Shown here one piece after another: positions 34,102 to 43,238 of a stretch of 64,000 bases of DNA; positions within the stretch are counted from its first letter, which is position 1; each line of letters starts with the position of its first letter. The notes beneath the pieces are model-generated. The model had not been told where the DNA came from and ran no database searches. It was given only the letters and a program-made list of their open reading frames with translations. The stretch is from Planctomycetaceae bacterium (GTDB taxonomy: Bacteria; Planctomycetota; UBA1135; GCA-002686595): assembly GCA_016125265.1 (NCBI GenBank), contig WGMC01000010.1:1-64000 (forward strand), in the 5' to 3' direction. A program made the translations under genes and the position numbers.

Positions 34102-35862
34102 TCACGACTTGTTGCGCGCCATCTCGCGGGCCAGCAACTCGCGTCGCAGCACCTTCAACACGCTGGAACGCGGCAAGGACTCGAGGAACTCGACCTCCCG
34201 CGGGACCTTGTAATGCGCCAACTGCGACTCGGCGTAGGCCTTGACACCCGCCGCGTCGAGCGCGGCGCCCGCGCGCAGCACCACGAACGATTTCACGGTT
34301 TCGCGGCCCAGATCGCCGGGCAAACCGATGGTGGCCGATTCGACGATGTCCGGATGGCGCGTCAAGACGTCGTCGACCTCGTCCGGGAAGACCTTCATGC
34401 CGCTGACGTTGATCATCTCCTTGGTGCGGCCGACGATTCGGAAGTAGCCCCCCTCGTCGACCGTGGCGAGATCGCCCGTGTGCAGCCAGCCGTCGTCGAG
34501 GCTCAGCTTCGTCTCGTCGGGCTGCTTCCAATACCCGGCCATCACCTGGGGCCCCTTGATGAGCAACTCGCCCGGTTCGAGGGGCGGCTGCACCCGGTCG
34601 CGTTGGCCGCGTCCCTCGCCGTCGAGCGCGACGACGAGGCAATCGGTGTCGGGAATCGGCAGTCCAATCGAACCTTTCACGTTGCGCCCTAGCAGCGGAT
34701 TGCAGTGGGTCACCGGCGAGGTTTCCGTGAGCCCGAAACCCTCGACGATCGTGCAGCCGGTGAGGCTCTCGAAGCGCTCGCGGACGTCGCTGGGCAGGGG
34801 CGCCGAACCGCTGACCGCCACGGTCACCGAACTGAGGTCGCGTTTGTCGACGTCGGGCTGCCGCGCGATACCGTCCAGGAGCGCCGGGACCGCCGGGAAG
34901 ATCGTAACACGTTCGGACTCGATCTGGTCGACGAGCGAGCCGATGTCGCGCGGGTTCGGGGCCAGGACGATCGTCGCTCCCATGCGGATCGGCCAGTTCA
35001 TGCCGACGGTCATCCCAAACACGTGGAAGAGCGGCAGGCACGACAGGAACACCTGGTCGTCGAAGTGGCCCTTCTGGAAGCGCTCCCCGCGCAACCACGG
35101 GTCGATTTGCTGCACGTTCACCGACAGGTTGCGGTGGGTCAACATCGCGCCCTTCGACACACCCGTGGTGCCGCCCGTGTACTGCAGCACCGCCACCTCG
35201 TCGAGGTCGATGGGCAAACGCGGCAGGTGCGGCTCGGATCCGCCCAGGAACTCGAGCCACGGGGTGACTCCCGGCTCCCGCGGGATCGGCGCGGCGAGCG
35301 GCGGGTCCTTGCGCGCCAACAGGTGGGGCGCGAGCTTGCGCTTGAGCCACGATAGGTGGTCCGCGATGCGCGCCACCACGAACTCGCGTACCGGAAGCTT
35401 GGCGCGCAGGTCGCGGAGGCGCGGTCCGTAGAGGAAATCGGCCACGACGGCGACCTCGACCTCGGCGTCGTTCCACTGGTGCTCGATCTCGCGCGCCGAA
35501 TAGAGCGGATTGGTGAGCACGACCCGCGCGCCGAGCATCAGGGCCGCCTGGTACGCGATCAGGGTCTGGGGCAGGTTGGGCAACTGGATGCCCACCGACA
35601 CACCGGGCCCCACACCGCGCTGCTGGAAGCCCCGCGCGGCGCGCGCGACCTGCAGGCCGAGCCAGGCGTAGTCGAACGACTTGCCCTGGAACACCAGCGC
35701 CTTCGAACTGGCGCGGTTCGCCACCGTGCGGCGCAGGAAGTCCGGCACGGACAGCGTCTCGTACTCGAGCGTGCGCGGCACACCGGAGTCGTAGTGGGAG
35801 AACCAGGGACGCGGGCCCACGGGTGCGTGGGACACCCGGCCGATTTGGGAGTGGGGCTGCAT
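34102..35862 (-). CDS. long-chain-fatty-acid--CoA ligase (AMP-forming)
   Basis: A 586-residue ANL-superfamily adenylating enzyme that activates fatty acids to acyl-CoA. Motifs: P-loop VAVLQYTGGTTGVSKGAMLTHRN, the substrate-binding segment VEGFGLTETSPVTH, the hinge DGWLHTGDLATVDEGGYFRIVGRTKEMINVSGMKVFP and the C-terminal lysine in YKVPREVEFLESLPRSSVLKVLRREL. The sequence fits the FadD group. ATG at 35862 is used; the frame continues upstream without a clear start. It likely runs with cls and is divergent from the LpxH-like gene. Confidence 0.94.
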   Translation of the reverse strand: MQPHSQIGRVSHAPVGPRPWFSHYDSGVPRTLEYETLSVPDFLRRTVANRASSKALVFQGKSFDYAWLGLQVARAARGFQQRGVGPGVSVGIQLPNLPQTLIAYQAALMLGARVVLTNPLYSAREIEHQWNDAEVEVAVVADFLYGPRLRDLRAKLPVREFVVARIADHLSWLKRKLAPHLLARKDPPLAAPIPREPGVTPWLEFLGGSEPHLPRLPIDLDEVAVLQYTGGTTGVSKGAMLTHRNLSVNVQQIDPWLRGERFQKGHFDDQVFLSCLPLFHVFGMTVGMNWPIRMGATIVLAPNPRDIGSLVDQIESERVTIFPAVPALLDGIARQPDVDKRDLSSVTVAVSGSAPLPSDVRERFESLTGCTIVEGFGLTETSPVTHCNPLLGRNVKGSIGLPIPDTDCLVVALDGEGRGQRDRVQPPLEPGELLIKGPQVMAGYWKQPDETKLSLDDGWLHTGDLATVDEGGYFRIVGRTKEMINVSGMKVFPDEVDDVLTRHPDIVESATIGLPGDLGRETVKSFVVLRAGAALDAAGVKAYAESQLAHYKVPREVEFLESLPRSSVLKVLRRELLAREMARNKS

Positions 35863-35921
35863 GGCGAGGTTTCGTTGACGGCATCCTGCGCGAGCCGCGG
35901 GCCCGGGGCAACTGCCGTCGA

Positions 35922-35990
35922 GGGGACACGGCCTGTCCCCGAAGTGGCGTCCCCGCAAAGGGACGTTGGGGATGGGGCGAAGGTCGCCCC
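35922..35990. other. three consecutive hairpins in a divergent promoter region
   Basis: Between the acyl-CoA ligase and the LpxH-like gene (35863-36127) lie three perfect short stems: GGGGACA/TGTCCCC (35922-35940), CGTCCC/GGGACG (35948-35965) and GGGGCGA-AGG-TCGCCCC (35974-35990). A direct repeat CGATCAA follows twice (35998-36015) and a GC-only palindrome GGGCCCCGCGGGGCCC at 36080-36095 precedes CGCTTTT. These may be operators or leader structures; no known regulator site could be assigned. Confidence 0.45.
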
Positions 35991-36127
35991 AAGGGCCGAT
36001 CAAACTTCGATCAAGTCGCGTTTCCCTGTCTTTTGGGCCCTGGAGGCGGGCGATGGAAACCTTGGAGTATCCCGCGCGAGGGCCCCGCGGGGCCCCGCTT
36101 TTGCCCCGATCTCGGAGCGGATCCCCC

Positions 36128-37003
36128 ATGAACGCGCACCCTTTGGACACCGGCGCAGAGGCACTCGAACTGCGCACGATCTGGATCAGCGATTTGCACC
36201 TCGGCACCCGGGGATGCAAAGCGGAGTTCCTCCTGGACTTCCTGCGGCGCACGCATTCGCAGCGCCTCTACCTGGTCGGCGACATCGTCGACGGCTGGCG
36301 ACTGCGGCGCTCGCCCTATTGGAGCCACGCGCACGGGGAAGTGGTGCAAACCATCCTGGCAAAGGCGCGCGCGGGCACATCGGTCGTCTACGTGCCCGGC
36401 AACCACGACGAGGCGCTGCGGGACTACGTCGGCCAACGATTTGGCGGCGTCGCCGTCCTGCGCGAGGCGATCCACCACACGGCGGACGGCAAGCGCCTGC
36501 TCGTCGTGCACGGGGACCAGTACGACGGCATCGTGCAGTACCACCGCTGGCTCGCTCTCTTGGGCGACCACGCGTACTGCTTCGCGCTGGCACTCAACCA
36601 CTGGTTCAACCGGGGCCGCAAGTTGCTGGGGTACCCCTACTGGTCCCTGTCGGCCTTCCTGAAGCAGCGTGTCAAGAACGCGGTCGACTTCATCACGCGC
36701 TTCGAGAGCGAGCTCCTGCGCGAAGCGAAGGAGCGCGGGCTCGACGGCGTCGTCTGCGGCCACATCCACAAGGCCGAACTGCGCGAGGTCGACGGCCTGA
36801 TCTACGCGAACGACGGCGATTGGGTCGAGAGCTGCACGGCCCTCGTCGAACACTTCGATGGCCGCCTCGAGGTGCTCGACTGGCCGTCGCTGGAGGGCCA
36901 CCGACTGGCGCTCCAGGGTGCGTCCACGGAGCCGCTGCCGAAACGCCAGAGACGCCGGGCCGCGGCGGCCCCGGTGACACCGACCGAGTCCCCCCGAACC
37001 TGA
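36128..37003 (+). CDS. LpxH-like calcineurin-fold phosphoesterase (UDP-2,3-diacylglucosamine diphosphatase family)
   Basis: A 291-residue metallophosphoesterase with the full motif set: WISDLHLGTRGC (DxH), LVGDIVDGWRL (GDxxD), VPGNHDE, LVVHGDQYDG and CGHIHKAEL. These match COG2908 (LpxH/LpxH2), which cleaves the pyrophosphate of UDP-2,3-diacylglucosamine in lipid A synthesis, though other substrates are known in the family. ATG at 36128 has a GGAG about ten bases upstream. The glycosyltransferase gene starts 5 bp after its stop, a pairing also recalled from other phyla, which suggests envelope glycolipid synthesis. Confidence 0.85.
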   Translation: MNAHPLDTGAEALELRTIWISDLHLGTRGCKAEFLLDFLRRTHSQRLYLVGDIVDGWRLRRSPYWSHAHGEVVQTILAKARAGTSVVYVPGNHDEALRDYVGQRFGGVAVLREAIHHTADGKRLLVVHGDQYDGIVQYHRWLALLGDHAYCFALALNHWFNRGRKLLGYPYWSLSAFLKQRVKNAVDFITRFESELLREAKERGLDGVVCGHIHKAELREVDGLIYANDGDWVESCTALVEHFDGRLEVLDWPSLEGHRLALQGASTEPLPKRQRRRAAAAPVTPTESPRT

Positions 37004-37008
37004 CGCGA

Positions 37009-38118
37009 ATGGCCCACATCTTCTACTCCTGCGCCGGTGAGGGGCGTGGCCACGCCACCCGTGTGCGCGCCATCGTGGACAGCCTGTCCGCCCGCCACCG
37101 CGTCACGGTGTTGGCGCCGCGGGATGCCTTCGAACTGCTCTCGCCCGCATACCTCGGCACCAAGGTGCGCGTGCTGCGCATCCCCGGGCTCTTCTTCCAC
37201 TACGACCGCCGCGGTCGAGTGCACTACCTGCGCACGGGCCTCGCCGCGGCCAAGTACCTGCTCGGCCTGCCGAGCCTGGTCGGCGACCTCGCCAACCTGC
37301 TGACGCGCGAGCGCGCCGACTTGGTGCTGACGGACTTCGATCCGGCCCTGCCGCGCGCCGCGGATCGGGTCGGTGTGCCGTACGTCTCGGTGGACCACCA
37401 ATCCTTCCTGCGTGTCAGCGACCTGTCGAGCCTCCCCCTCGGCCTGCGTCTCCACGCGCGGTTCATGGAACTGGTCGTGCGCCTCTACTACGACCGCCCC
37501 GTGCACCGCGTCAGCTCCTCGTTCTACCGCCCGCCCCTTCGGCCGGGCATGCGGGACACCACGCAGGTCGGTGTGATGTTGCGGCCGAAACTGCTGGCGA
37601 CGGCGCCGACCGCGGGAAACCACCTCGTCGCGTACTTCCGGCGCGCGCTGCCGGAAGGGGTGCTCGACGCCCTCGAGGAGCTGGGTCTGGAGGTGCGCCT
37701 CTACGGATTGGGTCGGGCGCCCGACCGCGGACCCATCCGTTACCTGGAGGTCAGCGAAACGGGATTCCTCGAAGACCTGGCGTCCGCCCGGGCGCTCATC
37801 ACCACCGCGGGCAACCAACTGGTCGGCGAAGCCCACTATCTCGGCAAGGCCGTGCTGGCCATCCCGGAACCCGGCAACCAGGAGCAGCGCATCAACGGCC
37901 ACTTCCTCGAGCAGGGAGGCGGCGGCGAGGCCCTCGAAGCGGAGCAGGTCACCGTGGCGAGCCTGCGCGCGTTCTTGGCCCGTTGTCCCGAACACGAGGC
38001 TCGTATCGACCGCGGATTCGTCGCGGGCAACGCGCGGGCCCTCGAGGCAATCGAACGGGCCCTCGGCGCGCCGACTCCCGCCGAGGCGGCGACCGGCGTC
38101 CCCGTCGGGGCCCGCTGA
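37009..38118 (+). CDS. MJ1255-type glycosyltransferase (GT-B fold, TIGR00661-like)
   Basis: A 369-residue GT-B protein. The N-terminus FYSCAGEGRGHATRVRAIVDSL is the signature of a MurG-like family first noted as MJ1255/VC2487. Later elements are VDHQSFLRVSDL, the acceptor/donor cleft region GNHLVAYFRRALPEGV and the nucleotide-sugar binding stretch ALITTAGNQLVGEAHYLGKAVLAIPEPGNQEQRINGHFLEQGG. It probably adds a sugar to a lipid acceptor on the cytoplasmic face; the substrate is not known. It sits 5 bp after the LpxH-like phosphoesterase. Confidence 0.85.
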   Translation: MAHIFYSCAGEGRGHATRVRAIVDSLSARHRVTVLAPRDAFELLSPAYLGTKVRVLRIPGLFFHYDRRGRVHYLRTGLAAAKYLLGLPSLVGDLANLLTRERADLVLTDFDPALPRAADRVGVPYVSVDHQSFLRVSDLSSLPLGLRLHARFMELVVRLYYDRPVHRVSSSFYRPPLRPGMRDTTQVGVMLRPKLLATAPTAGNHLVAYFRRALPEGVLDALEELGLEVRLYGLGRAPDRGPIRYLEVSETGFLEDLASARALITTAGNQLVGEAHYLGKAVLAIPEPGNQEQRINGHFLEQGGGGEALEAEQVTVASLRAFLARCPEHEARIDRGFVAGNARALEAIERALGAPTPAEAATGVPVGAR

Positions 38119-38177
38119 CCCCCCACGCGGGCACCCAGGGGCACGCAACAGCACCTCCCACGGCTACAGTGGCCGTC

Positions 38178-40148
38178 ATGTTGTCCCCCGTCTTCGCCCT
38201 TTTGTTGGGCCTCCTCGGCGTCCCCCCTGTCGCCAACCGAGCGGAGCGTCTGGAAGCGGAACTCTCCGGCGGCGCGCGCCTCTTGTTCGAAGCGCGGCCC
38301 GCGGCCAAGAGCGCGGACCTGATCTTCGTCTTGCGCGCGGGTTGGCACGAAGCGGACCCCGAGGCGGCGCTCGCCGCGCGCGCCCTCGCGCCGCGCACGC
38401 GCGAACTCGACGCCGCGGCGCTCGCCGCGGAGGCGAACCGCCGCCAACTGACGTTCCAGTTCGAGGTCCAGGGCGACTTGACGGTGGCGCGTGCCACCGG
38501 GCCGGGAACCCAAGTGCTGTGGATGGCCGAGGCACTCGCCGAGTGGCTGCGCGAGGCGCCCTACGACACGCCGGTCGCGGTCGCGCCGCTCATCGAGACG
38601 AACGGCCTGGACGTGCTGCGCCGCGCCGCGGCGCCCGCGCTCTGGCCCGCGGGTTCGACCCTTGCGCGGTCCGCGCCCACGGGGACCGTCAGCGCCGAGG
38701 CTCAGGTGGCCCACCACCGCCGCCGCTTGGGGCCCTCCGTGCTCGTGCTCGGCCTGCGAGGGCCGTTCGCGGCCGAACCGACGGCGCAGCGGATCGCGGA
38801 CCTCCTCGCGCCGTGCCCTGCGCCCGCCGAACCGATGGCGCAGGTCGCGGGCAACTGGCGCGCCGCGGCTGGCCGCGAGCTTTGGATCCGCGACGTGCCC
38901 GACGCGGCGCGGGCGCGGATCCTCCTGATGTGGCCCGGACCGAAGGAACTCGATGCCGGCGAAGTGCCCGCCAGCCTGTGGCGCTACACCGTCGCGGGTC
39001 CGCGCCTCGAGCCCATCGCGCGCTCGTTCGGCGGCCGCATCCTCCTGGAGGGCGGCAGCGACGCCAAGAGCCCGCGCACGCAGCCCTTCGAGATCGGCCT
39101 CGAAGTGCCCCACGAACGCGTGGCGGACGCGCTCGGCGCACTGTGGAACGCCGTCGAGGGTGCCCTCGCGAAGGAGACGGCGCCCGCGGATGCGGAGCTC
39201 GCGTTCTTCCGCGACCAGGCGCGCCAGATGGCCCAGATGGGCTCGGCCAGGCCGGATGGAAGTCTCGACCTGGCCGTGCGCCAGGTCGCGCTGGGGCTCG
39301 GGTCGAACCATTTCGAGCGGCGTCTCGAAGCCCTCGGTGCGGACAACACCGCGGCCGACGTCCTCGCGGCCGCCCGCGCGGTGGTCGACCTCGAGAACCT
39401 GCGCATCGTGCTGGAGGGCCCCGGCGACGCGATCGCAGCCGCGCTCGGTCAGCGGGAACTGCCGTTTTCGTACGAGGGCCCGCGCTGGCTCGGCGCGCCG
39501 CCCAGCAGCGCCGGCGGTCTCGCCGAGGGCGAGCGGCTGCTCGCGGCACTCGGCGGCCGCGAGGCCTGGGCGGCGGTGGCGCACATCGCCACGCAGACCC
39601 GGTTCGTGCTCGAACGCGACGGCAGGCGCAACGCGGTCGAATCGCGGCAACTGCGGGCGTTCGACGAACTCGCGCTGCGCCTCGAACAGCAGCACGGCGA
39701 GCAGCGGCTCGGCACCGTACTGGTCGCCGATCCCCTGCTGCTCGGACCCCAGGCGTGGCGCCAAACGCCCACGGGCGTGGAGCGCCTCGACGCGCCGACG
39801 ACGGCGCAGCTCCTCGAAGGCGAACGGCGCACCCTGGTGCGCTTGGTCGCGCGCCTGGCCCGCGGCGAACTCGGCGCGACGGTGCAGGCGGACGGACGGC
39901 TCGCGCTGTCGGACAGCGCCGGCGAGTGCGCGCGCCTCGAACTCGACGCGGACGGGCGCCCGCAGGCGCTCTTCCTGCCCGGCGCCGGCGGTGAACTGTC
40001 CGTGCGGTTCGAGGAATGGAGCGAGGTGGGCGGCCTGGTCTACGCGCAGCGTTACCGGATGGAAGGCAGCCTGCCGCGGGACTACGAAGTGCTGCGCTTC
40101 GACCCGGCGCCGCAACTGGACGGCGGCGAGTTCGCGCCGCCGCAATAG
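38178..40148 (+). CDS. exported protein with M16-peptidase-like fold, catalytic motif absent
   Basis: A 656-residue protein with a signal peptide (LSPVFALLLGLLGVPPVANRA). Several stretches match the order and style of M16 (insulinase/processing peptidase) halves: GARLLFEARPAAKSADLIFVLRAGWHEADPEAA at the start, QLTFQFEVQGDLTVARATG, then the inactive-half style RLEPIARSFGGRILLEGG and AADVLAAARAVVDLENLRIVLEGPGDAIAAAL. The HxxEH zinc motif is not present, so it would be a non-catalytic partner or a diverged protein; alternatively the similarity is superficial. The C-terminal 200 residues look beta-rich and Glu/Arg-rich. PhoX follows 15 bp later on the same strand. Confidence 0.6.
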   Translation: MLSPVFALLLGLLGVPPVANRAERLEAELSGGARLLFEARPAAKSADLIFVLRAGWHEADPEAALAARALAPRTRELDAAALAAEANRRQLTFQFEVQGDLTVARATGPGTQVLWMAEALAEWLREAPYDTPVAVAPLIETNGLDVLRRAAAPALWPAGSTLARSAPTGTVSAEAQVAHHRRRLGPSVLVLGLRGPFAAEPTAQRIADLLAPCPAPAEPMAQVAGNWRAAAGRELWIRDVPDAARARILLMWPGPKELDAGEVPASLWRYTVAGPRLEPIARSFGGRILLEGGSDAKSPRTQPFEIGLEVPHERVADALGALWNAVEGALAKETAPADAELAFFRDQARQMAQMGSARPDGSLDLAVRQVALGLGSNHFERRLEALGADNTAADVLAAARAVVDLENLRIVLEGPGDAIAAALGQRELPFSYEGPRWLGAPPSSAGGLAEGERLLAALGGREAWAAVAHIATQTRFVLERDGRRNAVESRQLRAFDELALRLEQQHGEQRLGTVLVADPLLLGPQAWRQTPTGVERLDAPTTAQLLEGERRTLVRLVARLARGELGATVQADGRLALSDSAGECARLELDADGRPQALFLPGAGGELSVRFEEWSEVGGLVYAQRYRMEGSLPRDYEVLRFDPAPQLDGGEFAPPQ

Positions 40149-40163
40149 GCTGCCATCACCGCC

Positions 40164-42083
40164 ATGCACGACAACGAACAGATCCCCCCGCGGACCACCA
40201 CCGCACCGCCGTTCGCGGAGGTGCTGGAGCGCGCGCTCGCGCGCCGCTCGCTGCTGGTGGGCGCGGGCGCGGCGGCCCTCATCGCCGCCCTCGGCCGACG
40301 CGGCGGCGCGCAGGACGACACCGACGGCTTTCCCGGCACCAGCGCGGGGGGCCTCTCGTTCCGCGAGCTCCGCGCCCCCCTCGGCCGGGACCACGCCGTG
40401 GCAGAGGGGTACCGCGCCGAGGTGCTCGTGGCCTGGGGCGACGCGGTGACGGGCGCGGCGCGCAGGTTCGACCCCTTGGCCCAGACGGCGGCCGCGCAGG
40501 AACAGCAGTTCGGTTTCGGCAACGACTTCCTCGCGTTTTTCCCGCTGCCCGCGGGCAGCGCGAACAGCGCGCACGGGCTCTTGTTCGTCAACCACGAGTA
40601 CACCGAGCGCGGCCTGATGTTCCCGCCCGAGCAGCGCGCGCGGGACGGGGCGGAGCTGAGCGAAATCGAGCTCGCCGCCCACGGCTGCACGGTGCTGGAA
40701 ATCCGCGCGGTGGACGGCGTGTGGCGCACCGTTCCCGACAGCCCCTACAACCGCCGACTGCCCTCGAACCGCACGCTCTTCGAGTTGCGCGGCCCCGCGG
40801 CCGGGCACCCACGCCTCGCGACCTCGGCGGACAAGGACGGCCGCACCGCGCTCGGCACGCTCAACAACTGCGCCGGCGGCCGCACACCGTGGGGCACGGC
40901 GCTCTCGGGCGAGGAGAACGTGCACAAGTACTTCGACGGCGAACCCGCGGGGACCGAAGCCGCCAACCACCGCCGCATGGGCATGGGAAGCCCGCAGTTC
41001 CGGTTCCACCGACACCACGCGCGCTTCCGCTTGGCCGACGAACCGAACGAGCCGAATCGCTTCGGCTGGGTGGTCGAGATCGACCCCTACGACCCCGCGT
41101 CCACGCCGCGCAAACGCACGGCCCTGGGGCGCTTTTGCCACGAGGGCGCCGAAACGGTGCTCAACCAGGACGGCCACCTCGTCGTCTACATGGGCGACGA
41201 TTCGCGCGGCGAGTACATCTACCGCTTCGTGAGCGCGGCTGTCGTCGATACGGCGAACCGCGCGGCCAACGAGCACCTCCTCGACGAAGGGCGGCTCGAC
41301 GTGGCGCGTTTCCACGACGACGGCACCCTCGAGTGGTTGCCCCTCGTCCACGGCTCGGGACCCCTGACGGAAGCGGCGGGCTTCGCTTCCCAAGCGGACG
41401 TGTTGATCGAGACGCGGCGCGCGGCGGACCTCGTGGGCGCGACCCCGATGGATCGGCCCGAGGACTTGGAGGCGAGCCCCACGACGGGCCGCGTCTACGT
41501 GGCGCTCACGAACAACAGTCGCCGCGGTGTCGAGGGCGGACCGGCCGTGGATGCGGCCAACCCGCGCGCGAAGAACCGCCTCGGGCACGTGCTGGAACTC
41601 GTGCCGCCCGAGAAGGGCGGCCAGCCCGACCACGGCGGCCAGCGGTACCGCTGGAACGTGTTCCTCCTCGGCGGCGACCCGGTCCGTGCCGAGCACGGCG
41701 CCCGCTACGGCGGCGCGATCTCGGACGAGGGCTGGCTCACGTGCCCCGACAACCTGGCGTTCGACCCCAAGGGCCGCCTTTGGGTCGCAACGGACGGCCA
41801 CGAGGACACGAGCGGCCGCGCGGACGGCCTGTGGGCCACGGATGCCGAGGGCCCGGACCGCGCGCGCACCCGGCGCTTCTACGCGGCGCCGACGGGCGCG
41901 GAGCTGTGCGGCCCCTGCTTCACGCCCGACGGCACCACACTGTTCGTGGCCGTGCAACATCCCGGCGAGGGCTCGAGTTTCGAGTCCCCCACCACCCGCT
42001 GGCCCGACTTCGACCCGAAACTCCCGCCGCGACCCGCGGTGGTCGCCATCCGCCGCGACGACGGGGGCCCGATCGGCGGCTGA
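40164..42083 (+). CDS. phoX: PhoX-type secreted alkaline phosphatase
   Basis: A 639-residue enzyme of the PhoX (DUF839) family, which uses Ca and Fe cofactors to release phosphate from organic esters outside the cytoplasm. A Tat-like signal is visible (LARRSLLVGAGAAALIAAL). Family features: FGFGNDFLAFFPLP, GLLFVNHEYTERGLMFP, NNCAGGRTPWGTALSGEENVHKYFDG, DLEASPTTGRVYVALTNNSRRG and a WLTCPDNLAFDPKGRLWVATDG. Transport in folded form via Tat is expected because the cofactors are inserted in the cytoplasm. No Pho box could be confidently identified in the 15-bp upstream gap. YaeQ follows. Confidence 0.93.
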   Translation: MHDNEQIPPRTTTAPPFAEVLERALARRSLLVGAGAAALIAALGRRGGAQDDTDGFPGTSAGGLSFRELRAPLGRDHAVAEGYRAEVLVAWGDAVTGAARRFDPLAQTAAAQEQQFGFGNDFLAFFPLPAGSANSAHGLLFVNHEYTERGLMFPPEQRARDGAELSEIELAAHGCTVLEIRAVDGVWRTVPDSPYNRRLPSNRTLFELRGPAAGHPRLATSADKDGRTALGTLNNCAGGRTPWGTALSGEENVHKYFDGEPAGTEAANHRRMGMGSPQFRFHRHHARFRLADEPNEPNRFGWVVEIDPYDPASTPRKRTALGRFCHEGAETVLNQDGHLVVYMGDDSRGEYIYRFVSAAVVDTANRAANEHLLDEGRLDVARFHDDGTLEWLPLVHGSGPLTEAAGFASQADVLIETRRAADLVGATPMDRPEDLEASPTTGRVYVALTNNSRRGVEGGPAVDAANPRAKNRLGHVLELVPPEKGGQPDHGGQRYRWNVFLLGGDPVRAEHGARYGGAISDEGWLTCPDNLAFDPKGRLWVATDGHEDTSGRADGLWATDAEGPDRARTRRFYAAPTGAELCGPCFTPDGTTLFVAVQHPGEGSSFESPTTRWPDFDPKLPPRPAVVAIRRDDGGPIGG

Positions 42084-42100
42084 GCGCGCCACTTGCGACC

Positions 42101-42673
42101 ATGGCATTCGAAGTGGATGGGGCCGAGGGACGCACGACGGTGCACGCCCTCGAGTTGGACCTGGCGGACGCCTCGCGCACGCTGTGGCGCCGACTCAATC
42201 TGCGCACGGCCCGCCACGGCAGCGAGAGCGCCGAACACTTCGTCACGCGTCTTCTCGCCTACGGCCTCCATTGGAGCGAAGGCCTCGCGATGCGCGACGT
42301 GCCGCCGAAGGGCAACGAGGCGGTGCTCTGGCAGGACGATCCGCTGACCGGTCGCAACAGCCTCTGGATCGACGTCGGCCGCGTGGACCACGAACGACTG
42401 CGCCACGCGCTGTCGCGGGCGGACGAAGTTGTGCTGTACGCGTGCCCCGCGGACGAAACCGTGCTGGCGCAGGTGCGCCTCAAACACTTCGCCGGCAAGC
42501 GCACCCCGCGCATCTTCCTCCTGCCGCACAGCCTGGTCGAGGGCGCCGCGGCGCACCTCGAACGCCGGCTCGAGTGGTACCTGTCGCGCGACGGCGACGA
42601 CCTTATGCTGGCCCTCTCCGGCGCGACGTTCGAGGGCACCCTCGTCGAAGTGCACTTCGCGGGCCGCGGCTGA
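42101..42673 (+). CDS. yaeQ: YaeQ family protein
   Basis: A 190-residue member of the YaeQ family, whose fold belongs to the PD-(D/E)xK nuclease superfamily; its molecular role is not settled. Sequence landmarks are VHALELDLADASRTLW, HGSESAEHFVTRLLAYGLHW, DEPxLW-like NEAVLWQDDPLTGRNSLWIDVG, VDHERLRHALSRADEVVLYAC and the C-terminal LMLALSGATFEGTLVEVHF. It begins 17 bp after phoX and ends 23 bp from the convergent lipoprotein gene, so it is likely read from the phoX transcript. Confidence 0.9.
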   Translation: MAFEVDGAEGRTTVHALELDLADASRTLWRRLNLRTARHGSESAEHFVTRLLAYGLHWSEGLAMRDVPPKGNEAVLWQDDPLTGRNSLWIDVGRVDHERLRHALSRADEVVLYACPADETVLAQVRLKHFAGKRTPRIFLLPHSLVEGAAAHLERRLEWYLSRDGDDLMLALSGATFEGTLVEVHFAGRG

Positions 42674-42696
42674 AACGCGCGCCCGGGCGCTCGCAT

Positions 42697-43185
42697 CTAG
42701 TCCCGAAGCACGGGAGCGGATCCTGTCACGGTCGAACCGTCCGGCCGCTGGATCTCCACCCACCAGGCGCACGGCTCGGGGAGGGTCGCAGGGGCCATCA
42801 CGTGGACATCGTAGTCGTCGTGGGACGCCGCGTAGCTGGCTTTGCCCACCAGGGAAAGCGTGCGGTCCTCCGTGCCGATCCACGCGCGCACGACCGTGGC
42901 GCCTCCGTCCTGGTACGGCAACTTGACCACGAGGTGCGACTCCTTTCCGGGTTCCACGGCTCCGTGCCCCTGGGCCAACTCCACGTTGAGATCGCCGATC
43001 GCGAACGTGCCGAGGGCCACATCGTCGTGCTCGTGTTCCATGCCGGCGCCTTCCGTCACTTGCGGTGCCGTGGTGCCAGCCGCCGGAGCATGGCTGTGTC
43101 CATGGTCGTCCTTCGGTCCGCAGGCGAGGACCAGAGCGCCAACCGAAAGTGCGCAGAGTGTGCGTGCGAGGGATGCAGTCATCAT
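42697..43185 (-). CDS. histidine-rich lipoprotein, last gene of metal efflux operon
   Basis: A 162-residue lipoprotein: signal LARTLCALSVGALVLACG (lipobox LVLAC), then a histidine/acid segment (KDDHGHSHAPAAG and GAGMEHEHDD) likely to bind divalent metal, then a beta-rich domain of about 100 residues (FAIGDLNVELAQGHGAVEPGKESHLVVKL, ending CAWWVEIQRPDGSTVTGSAPVL). It lies 53 bp downstream of the RND pump gene and is probably its periplasmic metal-binding accessory. A GGAAGA about seven to nine bases before the ATG may be its ribosome-binding site. The exact family is not recognised. Confidence 0.75.
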   Translation of the reverse strand: MMTASLARTLCALSVGALVLACGPKDDHGHSHAPAAGTTAPQVTEGAGMEHEHDDVALGTFAIGDLNVELAQGHGAVEPGKESHLVVKLPYQDGGATVVRAWIGTEDRTLSLVGKASYAASHDDYDVHVMAPATLPEPCAWWVEIQRPDGSTVTGSAPVLRD

Positions 43186-43238
43186 GGGAGATCTTCCGAG
43201 AGGGGTTGGGGTGAAGGGACACGGGCGCCGCCTCAAGG

